A DNA stretch of 64,000 bases from Sipunculus nudus (GCA_026874595.1 CM049316.1:15755839-15819838), one strand, 5' to 3'. Positions 24,376 through 36,476 are shown, numbered from the stretch's first letter. Numbers and translations: made by a program. Notes: generated by a model not told the origin, from the sequence alone.

Positions 24376-25728
24376 TATATACTTATTGGTTGTCCAAATT
24401 TTTTAAAATTATATAATGTAAATTATTTTTATATTAATAATACAATATATAAAATGTTACATTTCAAGATTGGGAAAAGGAAGGGTAAAGATATTTCTAC
24501 TGGTCGGTTACAATACTAAATATTTTTGTGTCAAAGTACAATATATAAAAGTATATATTGAGATACTAAGTATTACATGAACATGTGTGTATGTGTGAGT
24601 TATATATAAGCAGATGCATGTGGATCTGAGCCTGTGTGTGTTATCATACAGATCAATATATCAGATATATACACGTGTTTATCGTAATGTACCGTTTATA
24701 TATATATGCGTGTGTGTGCGTGTGTGTGTGATTTGTGTGTTCATTTATGTATATACACTATACATGCATACTAATAAACAAACATATATACTTCTGAAAC
24801 ATTTATATAATTGAAAAAATACAAATGCACAGAGCCACATACATCCATTTGTACATATTTGCATATAATATGAAGAATGAAAAAAAATAAAATTTAATAA
24901 TTATATATAATATAAATATATTATTATATATAATATATATATATAATTATAATATTTATTTATATAATATATAGGCCTATTATATATTTTTAAGTAATTA
25001 TTTATATTTTAATTTATTACCATTCTTCATATCAGCCTATATATATATTATATATTATATTTTAATAGACATATATGTATAGGCCTACATATAACAATTT
25101 GTATATGAAAGAAAGGGTATATTTCTTCATTTTATTCAGATGTTTTGCATTTGTATTCTTTATTCATCAACCACTATATTATCCATGTACACAGAGCTCA
25201 AACGAAGAAGTAGTTGTTCTCTGCTGTCAGCTCCATGTCAGTACTCGCCGACGTTTGTCATATGCCGTGTCGATAAGTTCTGGCCCCATACGGTGCGCCT
25301 GTTGAGCAAGCCCAACAAGTTTCGGCCTTTTTGTATCACGCACACTGAATTCCTAGAGCAGATAGGTAATTTTCAGTTGTTACGGTTTAACACTATCATC
25401 CGTGGCTGATGACGATTCTGATGCACGATTACTGTCGGCCATATTTGCTTTCGCCCGCAATGCTGCTGGTGCAGCAGCACTTACGCGCCTCCACTACAGG
25501 AGATCGGGGATCTCCGGAGCCGCGTATTGATAAGCAAGCAGTGTCTGGTCTGCAGCAGCCTTGACATATTTTCTGAAGCAAGCAAGTGGTGATACAAGAG
25601 GGAACACGAGCAGAACTGGGGCTGTGTTCATGATACTGGAACTGAGGTATTTGCAAGTGTTTTTTGTAATAAGAATTACATATATCAAAAGTAATTCTTA
25701 CATTTCATTCAGACACACGTGTATAGAA

Positions 25729-25730
<2 letters not shown>

Positions 25731-25787
<57 letters not shown>
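25731..25787. repeat. (TA)n microsatellite at R1/R2 junction
   Basis: About 57 bp of TA repeat. R1 ends on its left and R2 begins on its right. Confidence 0.95.
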
Positions 25788-25790
<3 letters not shown>

Positions 25791-26157
25791 CAATATAAGT
25801 TCGTAACCTTGCGTCAACAGAGGGCTTGATCCGTAAAACAGAGAACATAGATATAGTAATTTATATCAAACAGTCCGAGAGTTTAGCTCATGTTCGATTT
25901 ATTACACTACGGTCAGTTTCACCCAGAAGGCTCTTCAGGTGTGATTATGAGTTCGGTGTGTTTACAACGCGTACTGCGTGCACAATTGGATTGGGGTGCG
26001 CTCGAGCGTATCGGATACTGAGTTGCCTAATTGTTAACGAGGAGGAGCTTTTTTTAGTGCCTGCATTTGCTTATTAATTCTGATCTTGTGTTTAATATTG
26101 AACATTGCTGTCAGTTATGCCTGTGGGAATAACTATTCATTATAACCAGACGAAAAT

Positions 26158-26158
26158 G

Positions 26159-26219
<61 letters not shown>
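26158..26219. repeat. (TA)n microsatellite within R2
   Basis: About 62 bp of TA repeat. The other R2 copy has about 50 bp at the same place (53922-53971). Confidence 0.95.
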
Positions 26220-26221
<2 letters not shown>

Positions 26222-27791
26222 CGTTCTTGATAGATTATATTTCCTCATAAACTGGTCCATGTCAAGTTCAGACGTTGACACTTATTGTGCAAATCTCGCA
26301 ACAATACTAACTGTGAGAGATAACAAGTATCTAAAACTGATCAACACTATCTTAATGTAAAAGCATTGATATTTATAAATCTTACACCAAATGGATACAC
26401 GGTAAATGGTCTCTTGCTGCTTGTTAAATTTGCTATTTCTCCTAAATGTCACTCGGTTCTATGATACATTGCTGAGTTTATCAAGAATCATTCATTCCCT
26501 TTCCTCGGCCAATAAATATTTTCTGAACAGTTAGGAAATGATGGGTTCAACATGCAATAGTCATACATGTTTATTGATTAGGGAGTTAATCAAAGCCACT
26601 GTCTAAGCATCATGAATAACAACAACATAAAACATTATGAAACCAAGACCCGAACATTGCTAGCCTAGTCATCTTGATCATCCATGAACACGCTTTGATC
26701 TATGCCATGCGCCTGTTTGAAATACCGCCCTTTACTAATTTATGATGTAATGTACTGGTTTGCTTCCAACATTCATTAGGCCAGGCCAGGCAATGTTTAC
26801 TCTGCTAATAGCGGTCGCATAATTGAGGTTCAGTTCACCCTTTGGGACCAAATTATTTTAACGCAAAACAGAAACCGATATAAGACATACCAAAAAATAC
26901 AATCGGAACCATGAAAAGATGGTCTCTATTTCGAGATTGTCGCTTTACCGAGGTTGTCATTAAGCGAGGTTTTCCTTATTTTATAGTGGGGGGGGGGGGG
27001 GGTATTATAAGCAAGAGACAGTCTACAGTAGGGGGACAAGCAAATGATGCTGAAATCATGCAAATGACATGGGTGGCTGTTTTCACGAGCTACATGCGAT
27101 AAAACACGAAGGACTTTTGTTTAATATCTTATCAATTAAATATATCTCGATCTAAGCTTATATAAACCCTGAAACAGTTCCTCCTTTCTCGCGATACGGC
27201 CAATACCCATGTTGTCCGGACTTCTGCTGGTGCTAAAAATGGATCAGATCAATTAATCAAATGTTTTCTAAGAGAGGAAATATGCATCTTTAAATATACG
27301 TTGTTTTATAATTGTTTAGCCGTTCCTTTGAACATAATATTGAGTTATTATCAACATTGTAACCCCTTGAAATAATCTTTAGTTTATCCATGAAGAATAG
27401 TCAATGGGTTACTGTGGGTATTTGATTGTATAAATAGCATATACATTAACAACACTGAACTTGAATTTGCGAACTGCATCCGTGCATCTGTTAAGTGATA
27501 TGCTACTCTAGTTTGTCAGTCTTTGTATTAGAGACATTTTGATATTCTAAATTTCATTTTATTTTATTTTTATCTGTGCACGGTTATGAGCTAGGCGATC
27601 CGTAATTCATGGGCCAAAATTATGGTGATTTGAATATTTTCTGTGTCACGTTCCTGAACGATACGTCTCTCTAAGTACTAATTACTGTTGCTACTAAGCA
27701 ATATTTATGTCTATTGGTTTTCTCTACTTACATACAGAACATAATCTCCATCAATAATCTCAGGGCATGAATAAACTAATGATGTGTCACT

Positions 27792-27810
27792 GTCACCGGA
27801 GAACGGTGAC
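27792..27810 (+). other. Hairpin at the right end of R2
   Basis: GTCACCG, five-base loop GAGAA, CGGTGAC: a perfect 7-bp stem 12 bp before the repeat boundary. It is conserved at 55545-55563 in the other copy. Rolling-circle (Helitron-type) transposons carry a hairpin near the 3' end, but the usual CTRR terminus is absent here. Confidence 0.6.
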
Positions 27811-27822
27811 TTTTTATTATTT

Positions 27823-28330
27823 CTTGGGGTATTGCGCAATTCAAATTGTTAGTGAGGAGAGTCTAACCAGATAATTGTTTCTATAATTTTTTTATTAATA
27901 TGCCGTATCATGTATCGATGTTAGCGTGGGAACACATATTGAGGGAACCAAGGTGTTATTTGATGTTGGTTTCAGTGAGAATTGTTCTTTTTATTCTTAT
28001 CCTAAACAGTTTTCTGTAATAGCGCTGTTAAATGTAGATTCCAAAGATAACGCACCTTCAAACTTTATTTTCTCTCACTTTGGTCTATGGAGGCTTGATC
28101 ATTTGCTGGGTATCTTGGATTTTGGAAGGGAGTAGTCGAACTAAGAGAGACTAATGAGTCTTTACTCTCTGATAAAGACATGTTATCCCTCAGTAATCTT
28201 GGTGAGTCGGAGGAATTGGCTATATGGTTCCCAAGTTCGGAAAACTCTGAGTAAAGGAGCGTAGCAGACTAAATAGTTAGCTGAATCAGATAAACTGTGT
28301 AGATTTATGTAAATATATGTAAACCAGACC
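27823..28330. other. Spacer between R2 and R1 copies
   Basis: About 0.5 kb of single-copy-looking sequence. The short frames in it have no recognisable product. Confidence 0.5.
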
Positions 28331-29992
28331 CGGTTATGTAAACTGCGATAATGCGATAAAAGCACAGTGGAATTGGTAGCAATATCGTTTAAGAAAATTG
28401 ATATATATATATATATGCGGAACTCGGATTTTATGAACAATGAAATTATTTTTCCTCTTCACAATACAGTCAACACCCACGGCCCCCGCTCATTGTCTAT
28501 GAAAGTAAGGAGGAATAATCACGGACTTTGTAAGACAGTAAACATGCATTTTTGTGTAAACACATCCGTTATTGTATTTATAGTGAGCAATAATAGACGA
28601 CAGTTCCGATGCCGGTTTCAAAATATACCCATGGCCTGTTTTACTTGAAGAGTATGAATATTGTTAAGTAAATATAACTTGCAGAGACATGTACTTTAAT
28701 GGAATTTTATCAGTGTTGCCTTTGGTTATTTGGAACCTTTCCGAGTCATTTCATGTGGTTTAATGTACTTGAAGCCTGCAGCAGCTGCATGAGTAACTTT
28801 TGAAACTTGGGCGATGGCGCTGAGCTAACAGCATATCCTATAATATTATGAGCAAATAGTCATTACTTATGCTCACATATTTAAAATATTGTTCTTCAGA
28901 TATGTACAGACTTTGCACGACAGCAATACAGACGTCAATGATTAAAGCTGATTAACTGTTGGTCTATCACTATTACTAACACAGCCTAACACTGTGACAT
29001 GAGACATATCGTAAATGATAAAATAAAGCTTATATGAATACTAGAAGTGTAGGACAACCCATAGCCTACATCCACACATTACAAGTAAATTACACAACAC
29101 ATAAAAACAGATAGGTGGTGCCACCAATCATATTCAACTAATTAAATTGGCCTTAAAAAATAAGATACCGAATTCAGGGACATACAGGAACCCACGTGAA
29201 CATGTCATAATTGTTTTAAATGAGTAGTCAAATTTATATAAATATGTGTGAAAAAAACGAAGATACACATAGATGACCCTACCACTCTTGTACAACCCAT
29301 TCATATATTAATGATAATAACGTGTTGTAATAATCGAGTCCGACAAGGAAGTGTTTGGAAATCCGCGTGTTTTTCTCTTTAAATTCGCCATTCGCATGGT
29401 TTTCATCAGAAAAAAAAGTTTTGCTATTTCCCCAAAATCATCAATTATTTTCTACTTAAAGAGAATATTCCAGCAATACTTTTCCTAACAAATTGGTGCA
29501 TAAAATATTTCACATATTCAACCCTCTCTCCCAGGGTACCACGTGTCATCCTCTGCGCATGGCGTGACATCGTGAGACGGCAAAAATGTTCCCACTGACA
29601 AAAATGCATTGGCACAATCGACAGCAGGTTAGTTTCCAGAAGTTTGCTTCTGGAGATCTTATCGCAGCATCTTAGCTGTAAAAACCTGCCCCATCTTAAA
29701 TTTCTGGCCCATATAACCTGTATTACATGTACTCATGTAACCAACAGGAAGTCACTTGTCTCTGGCTGTGTTGCCAGCACTGGCTAATTGATAAGGAAGC
29801 AGTGTCTGGTCTGCAGCAGCCTTGACATATTTTCTGAAGCAAGCAAGTGGTGATACAAGAGGGTACACGAGCAGTACTGGGGCTGTGTTCATGATACTGG
29901 AACTGAGGTATTTGCAAGTGTTTTTTGTTATAAGAATTACATATATCAAAAGTAATTCCTACATTTCATTCAGACACACGTGTATAGAAGTG

Positions 29993-29993
<1 letters not shown>
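28331..29993 (+). repeat. Dispersed repeat R1, copy 2 (empty-site copy)
   Basis: Same family as 21730-25735 but without its two insertions, so it supplies the pre-insertion sequence for both: near 28509 for the LINE and near 29786 for the inverted-repeat element. It also ends at a TA tract. No coding frame was recognised. Confidence 0.85.

Positions 29994-29997
<4 letters not shown>

Positions 29998-30048
<51 letters not shown>
29998..30048. repeat. (TA)n microsatellite
   Basis: About 51 bp of TA repeat abutting the right end of R1 copy 2. Confidence 0.95.
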
Positions 30049-30051
<3 letters not shown>

Positions 30052-30241
30052 TGTATGAATAGCCATGCTGGTTCATTGTTTTATAGATGGAAAGGGTATG
30101 CACAGAAAAGTGGTTCACTGCCAGTGGGATTCGAACCTATGATCTTCCGATTTTCGGTGCGGCTGCCTTATAAATAAAGCCATTAGTTCTCCCTGCTGCA
30201 TGCAAAAGTCGCCGTGTCGACACGTGTAGAGGGTGAGACTA

Positions 30242-30284
30242 TGACGTCACTACCATGACGTCAATTCGCTGGTTCCTATAAAAG
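30242..30284 (+). promoter_or_regulatory. Paired CRE-like sites and TATA box
   Basis: TGACGTCA occurs at 30242-30249 and 30256-30263, and TATAAAAG at 30277-30284. The TATA box lies about 35 bp before the tRNA-like unit, a spacing used by upstream Pol III promoters as well as by Pol II. Motifs are seen; activity is inference. Confidence 0.5.
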
Positions 30285-30311
30285 TGTACAAATACACAGT
30301 GAGGTTGGGGA

Positions 30312-30386
30312 TCTGTCATGGCCAAGTGGACTAAGGCAGCCGCACCGGAAATTGGAAGATCGTGGGTTCGAATCCCACTGGCAGTG
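30312..30386 (+). ncRNA. tRNA-like unit (SINE head), not a confident tRNA
   Basis: The box A-like TGGCCAAGTGGACTAAGG (30319-30336) and a perfect box B GGTTCGAATCC (30365-30375) are present. The T arm GTGGG/CCCAC pairs fully. CTGTCA near the start can pair with TGGCAG at the end as an acceptor stem. A TTTT tract follows at about 30393. The anticodon arm does not form a clean 5-bp stem and 7-base loop, so a functional tRNA is unlikely and a tRNA-derived SINE head is preferred. The Leu/Ser-like D arm is only a hint of ancestry. Confidence 0.55.
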
Positions 30387-30439
30387 AACCACTTTTCTGT
30401 GCATACCCTTTCCATCTATATATATATATATAGATATAT

Positions 30440-31086
30440 ATATATAGATATATAAATATGAGTGAGATATATAACTAGGAAGAGAAGAGAGAGAGACAGA
30501 AAGAGGGGGTGTTGGATAATGTGTGCATGAGGAAGAGAATGGATTATTGAGAGAAAAAGTGACTGATAGAGAGAATGATTTTTTAGAGAAAAGAGAAAGA
30601 GAGAATGAGAATTATAATGATTGAGAGAAAGGGAGATTGAGACAGGGTTTGAAAGCAAGAAAGAGAGAATGAGAAATATTTAGAAAAAGAGGGAGACTCT
30701 GAGAAAAGAGATTCTGAGGGAGAGAGAGGAGGGGGGCTAGAATGTGCGTGCATGAGAGAGAATTAAGAAATGATTGATTGATTGAGAGAAAGAGAGAATC
30801 CGCGAGATAGAGAGACGGAGAGAATGATGATTATTAGGAGAAAGGATACTTTGGAAGAGGGATATAATGATAATGATTGAGAGACTGAGAGATAAAGAGA
30901 GAGATAATGAATAAATGAGTCTCTTAGAAAGAGAGAGAGGAGTATTTGTGTGAGAGAGAAAGAGAGCAAGAGAGGGAGGGGGATGTGGAGGGGAAAGTGT
31001 GTGCATGAAAAAGAAAATCATGAATGATTGATGGGAAGAGACTAAGAGAGGGAAAGAAAATGAATGCATTTATGAGAGAAAAACAG

Positions 31087-31153
<67 letters not shown>

Positions 31154-31276
31154 AAAATAATGAGAATGATATTTTTTGAGAGAAAGAGAGACTGTGAGCG
31201 AGAGAATGATTAGGATTGAGAAAAAGAGAGACTATGAGAGAGAATGAGTATGATACTAATTGAGAAAAAGAGAAAG

Positions 31277-31336
<60 letters not shown>

Positions 31337-31587
31337 TGTGTGTGTGGACCTGAGTGTGTGCATGAGAAAGAAAATAAAATAATGATCGATTAAGAGAGAC
31401 CTTTAGAGAGAGAGAGAGGGAGCGAGAGAGAGAGAGAGGATGAAAATATAAATGATTGAGAGATTAGATACAGAGAGAGATGGGATGTTAAATAGTGCGT
31501 GCATGAGAAAAAGAAAGGGGGATATTGGTTCATGTGTGCATGAGAAAGAGAATGAATGAATTGATGATTGATTGAGAGAAAGAGAGA

Positions 31588-31639
<52 letters not shown>

Positions 31640-32112
31640 CCGTGAGAATTATAATGATTGGAAGAAAGAGAGACATAGAGAGGGGGAGTATTTGAGAGAA
31701 AGATTGTGAGAAAGAGGGAGAGAGATAAAGGGGATGTGGAGTGTGTGCTTGCGAAAGAAAATCATGATTGATTGAGAGGAAGATAATTTAAGAGAGAGAG
31801 AGAGAGGGTGAGACAGGGAGAGAGAATGAAATTGTTAATTTTAAGAGACCAGGAGAGAGGGGGTGTTGGATAGTGTGGGCATGAGAAAAAGAATTCACGG
31901 TTTATTAGAGAGACTGAGAGAGAAGCAGGACATGTGAATGAGTGATAGATAGAGAGACTGTTGGAGAGAGAATGATAATTATATAATTATTGAGAGAGAG
32001 AGAGGGGGGATGTGGAGGGGAAAGTGTGTGCATGAGAAAGTAAATCATGAATGATTGAGAGGAAGAGACTAAGATAGGGAAAGAAATGAATGAATTTTTG
32101 AGAGAAAAACAG

Positions 32113-32183
<71 letters not shown>

Positions 32184-32483
32184 AGAGAGAGAAGAGAATG
32201 AGAATGATATTGTTTGAGAGAAAGAGAGACTGAGAGCGAGAGAATGATTAGGACTGAGAAAAAGAGAGACTATGAGAGAGAATGAGTATGATACTAATTG
32301 AGATAAAAGAGAAAGACTGAGAGAGAGAGAGAGAGACCATGAGAGTGATAATGATTGGAAGAAAGAGAGACTTAGAGAGGGGGAGTATTTGAGAGAAAGA
32401 TTGTGAGAAAGAAGGAGAGAGATGAAGGGGATGTGGAGTGTGTGCATGCGAAAGAAAATCATAATTGATTTAGAGGAAGATAA

Positions 32484-32530
<47 letters not shown>

Positions 32531-32709
32531 GACAGGGAGAGAGAATGAAATTGTTAATTTTAAGAGACCAGGAGAGAGGGGGTGTTGGATAGTGTGGGCA
32601 TGAGAAAAAAATTCACGGATTATTTAGAGAGACTGAGAGAGAAGCAGAAAATGTGAATGAATGATAGATAGAGAGACTGGGGAGAGAGAATGATAATTAG
32701 ATAATTATT

Positions 32710-32742
<33 letters not shown>

Positions 32743-33041
32743 GATGTTGGATAGTGTGGGCATGAGAAAAAGAATTCACGGATTATTTAGAGAGACTGAG
32801 AGAGAAGCAGAAAATGTGAATGATTGATGGATAGAGAGACTGGGGGAGAGAGAATGATAGTTATAATTATTGAGAGAGAGAGGAAGGATGTTGGATAGTG
32901 TGGGCATGAGAAAGAAAATGAATGAATTATTGAGAGAAAAACAGACTCGGAGAGAGAGGGGGAGAGAATGAGAATAATGTTTGAGAGAAAGAGAGACTAT
33001 GAGAGAGAATGAGTTTGATACAGATTGAGAAAAAGAAAAAG

Positions 33042-33076
<35 letters not shown>

Positions 33077-33276
33077 TGTTTGATAGTGTGTGCATGAGAA
33101 AGAAAATTAAATATTGATTGATTGAGAGAAAGATACCTTTTTAGAGAGAGAGAGAGAGAGAGGGAGAGAAAGAGAGAGAGAGAGAGACAAGATGAAAATG
33201 TAAATGATTGAGAGAAGAGATACAAAGAAAGAGGGGCTGTTGGATAGTGTTTCATGCATGAGAAAAAGAATGAATT

Positions 33277-33332
<56 letters not shown>

Positions 33333-33870
33333 GAAATGATTGAGAGAAAGAAAGACTGGGGAGATAGGATTTGAGTTATATTTATTGAGAGAGACAGAGA
33401 GAGGAGGATATTTAGGATAATGTGTGCATGAGAAGAGAATGACTGGATTATTGATTGATTGGATGAATGATTTGTTGAGGGAAAGAAAGAATCTGAGAGA
33501 ATGAGAGAGAATGAGAATAAGTAAGAAAAGAGAGAGAGAGAGAGAATGATAATGAGTGAGAGAGAGAGTGAAAGAGAGAGAACGAGAATGAGTGATTGAG
33601 GGCAAGAGATATAGACAAAAAGAGGGAGATAAATAGAGGGTCATAGATGGTGTGTAGATGAGAAAGAAAGAAAGAATGAATGAATGAATGAATGAATGAA
33701 TTAATGAATGAGGAGTATTTGAGAGAAATACTATGAGAAGGGGGGGGGGGGGGAGATTGATTGATGGAGAAAGAGGGATAGAGAATAATTATAATTGTTC
33801 AGAGAGAGAGAGAGAGAGAGAGAGACGTGTTGGATGTATACATGAGAAAGAGAATAAATGAAGGTTTGTT
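30440..33870 (+). repeat. 3.4-kb polypurine (GA-rich) array
   Basis: Nearly all purine on the plus strand. Long pure (GA)n runs at about 31097-31150, 31280-31332, 31590-31632, 32118-32180, 32490-32527 and 33270-33328 are separated by AT-containing units such as GTGTGCATGAGAAAGAAAAT. Larger blocks repeat: the stretch around 31021 returns at 32041, and the block around 31810 returns at 32525. It ends in tetranucleotide GAAT repeats (33664-33715) and a poly-G run. Serine/leucine-rich frames on the minus strand are artefacts of CT repeats. Confidence 0.9.
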
Positions 33871-34172
33871 TGTTAATAAACAGGCTCATGACACAAGCTT
33901 CTGTGAATGAGAATCTTAACTCGCTCACTCCATCCCCCTGCCCAATGGAAATTTGTGACTGTCCCGGGTCCCCTTTTGACCCCTCGGGCCCCTCTACGAT
34001 GTACCGGCTGACCCCCCCCCGGCCCTAAAAAACGGCAGAAATGTAGGAATTCATAAAAAAATATATGTGTTGGTTTACTTGTTCAGTATGTTGGGTATCA
34101 TGAAGTATGTTGGTGTGTGTGTCAGAATCACTAAAGCAACAAGTAATATAATTTGTCTTACATCTCTCTATT

Positions 34173-34440
34173 TTCAAAGTTAAACAAGGCTGTCTCCTAT
34201 TTCCCTAATTATTTATATATGCTATTGAATGGATACATGCTAAAGCCCATATTAAAATAAATGGAATTTCATACAAACATGGTGTTCTAAAAATGTTACA
34301 TTATGCAGATGACACACTGGGTATCACAAAAGAAATGGACGGCATAAGAGAAACAGTTTTCTTATGTTAATCAAATTACACGTTTGAGGAAAAAGCATTT
34401 CCATAAGAGCAGGAAAATATGAAGAAAAATACACAATTGA
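34173..34440 (+). pseudogene. L1/Tx1-like reverse transcriptase relic
   Basis: Translation gives VKQGCLLFP, one stop, then LFIYAIEWIHAKAHIKINGI and KMLHYADDTLGI. This follows the RT order RQGCPLSPxLFxLAIE...INGI...YADDT of L1/Tx1-type LINEs, including the catalytic YADD box. Stops interrupt it after ETVFLC. Only about 90 codons of the palm domain survive, so it is dead. Confidence 0.8.
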
Positions 34441-36100
34441 TTGTCATTCAGGTATGGCTTGGGTCTTAACAATTAAATTTATTAAGACTTTTATAGTCAA
34501 AAACCTGGCCGCAGTAGATACGTAGTAAAGGATAACTGTTTATCCCCCGGGGGAGAAACATGAGCTGCCAAGTCCAGCGCGGTTATATCCGAGCATGGTC
34601 CGAACATGTGCTTTGCTGTAGGGCTTGCTGATGATGCAACAAGGGGTGGATGTCAGGAAAATCCCGCAGCTCGACAAAGGGATATTGCCTCTGTTAATTG
34701 GACTCCCCGTAGTTTAAAAGTCTCCAAGTTAATAAGTATCATTTATACATCATTGTTGAATTAAAGATGTCAGCACAAAACGAAGAGATTATCCTCGTAA
34801 ACAATATGCTTATTTCATTTGTATGTAATATTTTATTGACGTCTCAGTTTAAACATCTATTTACATATTCGCACCGAATCGCGACCAGATGTAAGTGCTA
34901 TTCATGTTGAAATTGTTTACTTTTTGACAAGTTATTCGTGATTAAAGCTCGGATTTCCGTTTTCCGAGACCTCTGATCACACAAGTTAGCCTCAGGCTAT
35001 GATTATGTCGTTTAGGTCTGCATATCCTGGGCAGTCAGCTTATGAAGAAGCCTAGCACAAGTGGGTACGAAGGATTTTTAGCAGGGGGGGGGGGGGTGTC
35101 ACGCCGAACGAACTACGCTCCCCCCCCCCCCCCCGCCTGGGGCCGAGACAGTCGACACTCGCGCTATAATCTATATAGCCCCACCCCGCCCCACTGGACT
35201 CGATCTACCACAGATGACCTTATTTATATTGAGAAAATGAAAGAGAGAGAATTTGTGTGAAGAAATCTGTAATTCTGTTTTTGGACATTCTATTCTTCTT
35301 CGTGAATACATATATACCTATAACATATGTATGCAGGCGCAAAAACTAATCTGCGTATATAAGCTACTTGTCACATATAGTTTACCTATTCTGTTCTCGT
35401 ATGCTGTTCTTCCATTGTGCCGTGAATGAAAAAATGGGTAACACGTTTTGACAAAAATCTACTAGCATGCTTGCCCAGTTCACAGGTCGAATGTTGTTAA
35501 ACTGTTTCAAAATACAACCCCACAGTTTTTACTGGTTTTCCCTACAGGGTCTTCGCCTGAGCAAAGTCGGGGGGGGGGGCAGTAAATTCTTTATCAGAGC
35601 AGAGCATAACAAGGGAGATTAGCCCCCGAGGGGGGAGGGTTTTTTTCTTCTTATGATATAAGCTCTAATCATGTTACAATTCTATACTTTCATTTACATT
35701 GCTTCACGGTAAAATAATGATGGTCACCAGTCAAATTTAATTTTCTTGCAAATACCGCCAAGGGGGGGGGGGGGTTGGTTCGGGCCCCGCCATCCAATAG
35801 TTGGAGTACTCCTACTATAAGAATTGTAAAATGTTGATTGAAAAAATATCTTATGTAACGGCAAGCGCCAGATAAAAAAAAATTATAAATTTAGATTAAG
35901 ATGAGGGCAGACAGTAGAACTGGCCTATTCCCATTGCAATTTTTCGGACGGCATGCAGGAAACTATCAGCACCTTTAATGCATGTCCGCCAGAAACTATC
36001 TTTTTTTGCACATGCACAGGCCTGGCCCTTCTCTTCTTTTAACGAAAATGGACTCGAGGTCAAGGGAAGAACCTCAGATTGATGAGACAAAAGAATGCTG
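34441..36100. other. Spacer with homopolymer runs, no gene seen
   Basis: Sequence between the two facing purine/pyrimidine arrays. It holds a poly-G run near 35082, a poly-C run near 35121, and poly-G near 35571 and 35761. Proline/glycine-rich short frames here reflect the homopolymers. No gene or RNA was recognised. Confidence 0.5.
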
Positions 36101-36109
36101 GAAAGGATA

Positions 36110-36475
36110 TCGAAAGTTATATAGAGAGAATGTGAAGGAGGAATGAATTAAGGAACGAGTGAAGAAGTGAACAGTTTTGTTAAAAAAAGAGACGTGCACT
36201 AAGGGGGCAGGTAAAGCAGGAAGTATAAAAGTTGGAAGGAAGGAAGGTGGGTGTGAGTTTGGGAGTGAATGAAGGAAGAAGTGAATAAAGGAATGCGTGG
36301 TGGAGCGTGAAAGGAAGCACGAAGGAAGGAAGTTATGAAGGAATTACGAACGGAAAAGGAGATACAGGGAAAAAGATATAAATACTGAGATTGAAGTGAT
36401 AAAGACATAAAGAGGGCAAAGACAACGTAAATTAGATTAGGGTAATGTAAGGGAAGGAGAAAGAGAAAGGAAATT
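36110..36475 (+). repeat. Purine-rich GGAA-type tract
   Basis: Mostly purine with AAGGAAGGAAGG-like and GAATGAAGGAAG-like units. It switches sharply to pyrimidine-rich sequence at about 36477. Confidence 0.75.
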
Positions 36476-36476
36476 C

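Larger units (their letters stand above)
23819..25525 (+). mobile_element. TIR DNA transposon, 1,707 bp, inserted in R1
   Basis: The left end is ACGCGACGCCGGAGATCC. The right end read inward is ACGCGGCTCCGGAGATCC. The mirrored similarity continues through TCTCCTGTA and GGAGG to AAAATGGCCGAC on the left and AATATGGCCGAC on the right, about 120 bp in. The element is flanked by AT on both sides. The paralogous site at 29786 reads CTGGCTAATTGATAAG without it, so the insertion duplicated two bases. Inside is a start resembling a THAP zinc-finger protein, then mostly AT-rich sequence without a transposase frame. THAP domains accompany P-element-like and ISL2EU-type transposons; which family this is cannot be decided here. 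Confidence 0.8.
21730..25735 (+). repeat. Dispersed repeat R1, copy 1 (interrupted)
   Basis: This copy starts CGGTTATGTAAACTGCGATA and ends ACACACGTGTATAGAAGT next to a TA tract. The same sequence without the two insertions is found at 28331-29993. Removing the LINE insertion (625 bp with one target copy) and the 1,707-bp inverted-repeat element leaves about 1.67 kb, the size of copy 2. No coding frame and no terminal inverted repeats were seen in R1 itself, so its class is unknown. It runs through the TA tract straight into repeat R2. Confidence 0.85.
25788..27822 (+). repeat. Dispersed repeat R2, copy A
   Basis: About 2.0 kb shared nearly base for base with 53555-55575, from ATCAATATAAGTTCGTAACC next to a TA tract to GACTTTTTATTATTT. 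Both copies contain an internal TA tract (26158-26219 here), a poly-G run (near 26988 here) and a terminal hairpin. No coding frame is shared by the copies. High identity suggests a recently active non-autonomous element; its class is not settled. Confidence 0.85.
30082..30419. repeat. Inverted pair of tRNA-like SINE arms
   Basis: The left arm (30082-30170) and right arm (30332-30419) are reverse complements over about 88 bp with few mismatches, starting from TATAGATGGAAAGGGTATGC. Each arm contains the 3' half of a tRNA-like sequence with a box B. The spacer holds two TGACGTCA sites, a TATA box and the 5' half of the right tRNA-like unit. It could be two SINEs in opposite orientation or one fold-back element. 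Confidence 0.85.

Noticed and set aside
30312-30386. Functional tRNA gene
   Set aside because: Box A, box B and T arm are good, but the anticodon arm does not fold properly and the unit is half of an inverted SINE pair.
30416-33928. Several Ser/Leu-rich minus-strand frames up to 159 codons
   Set aside because: Translations of GA/CT repeats, present in other frames as well; not genes.
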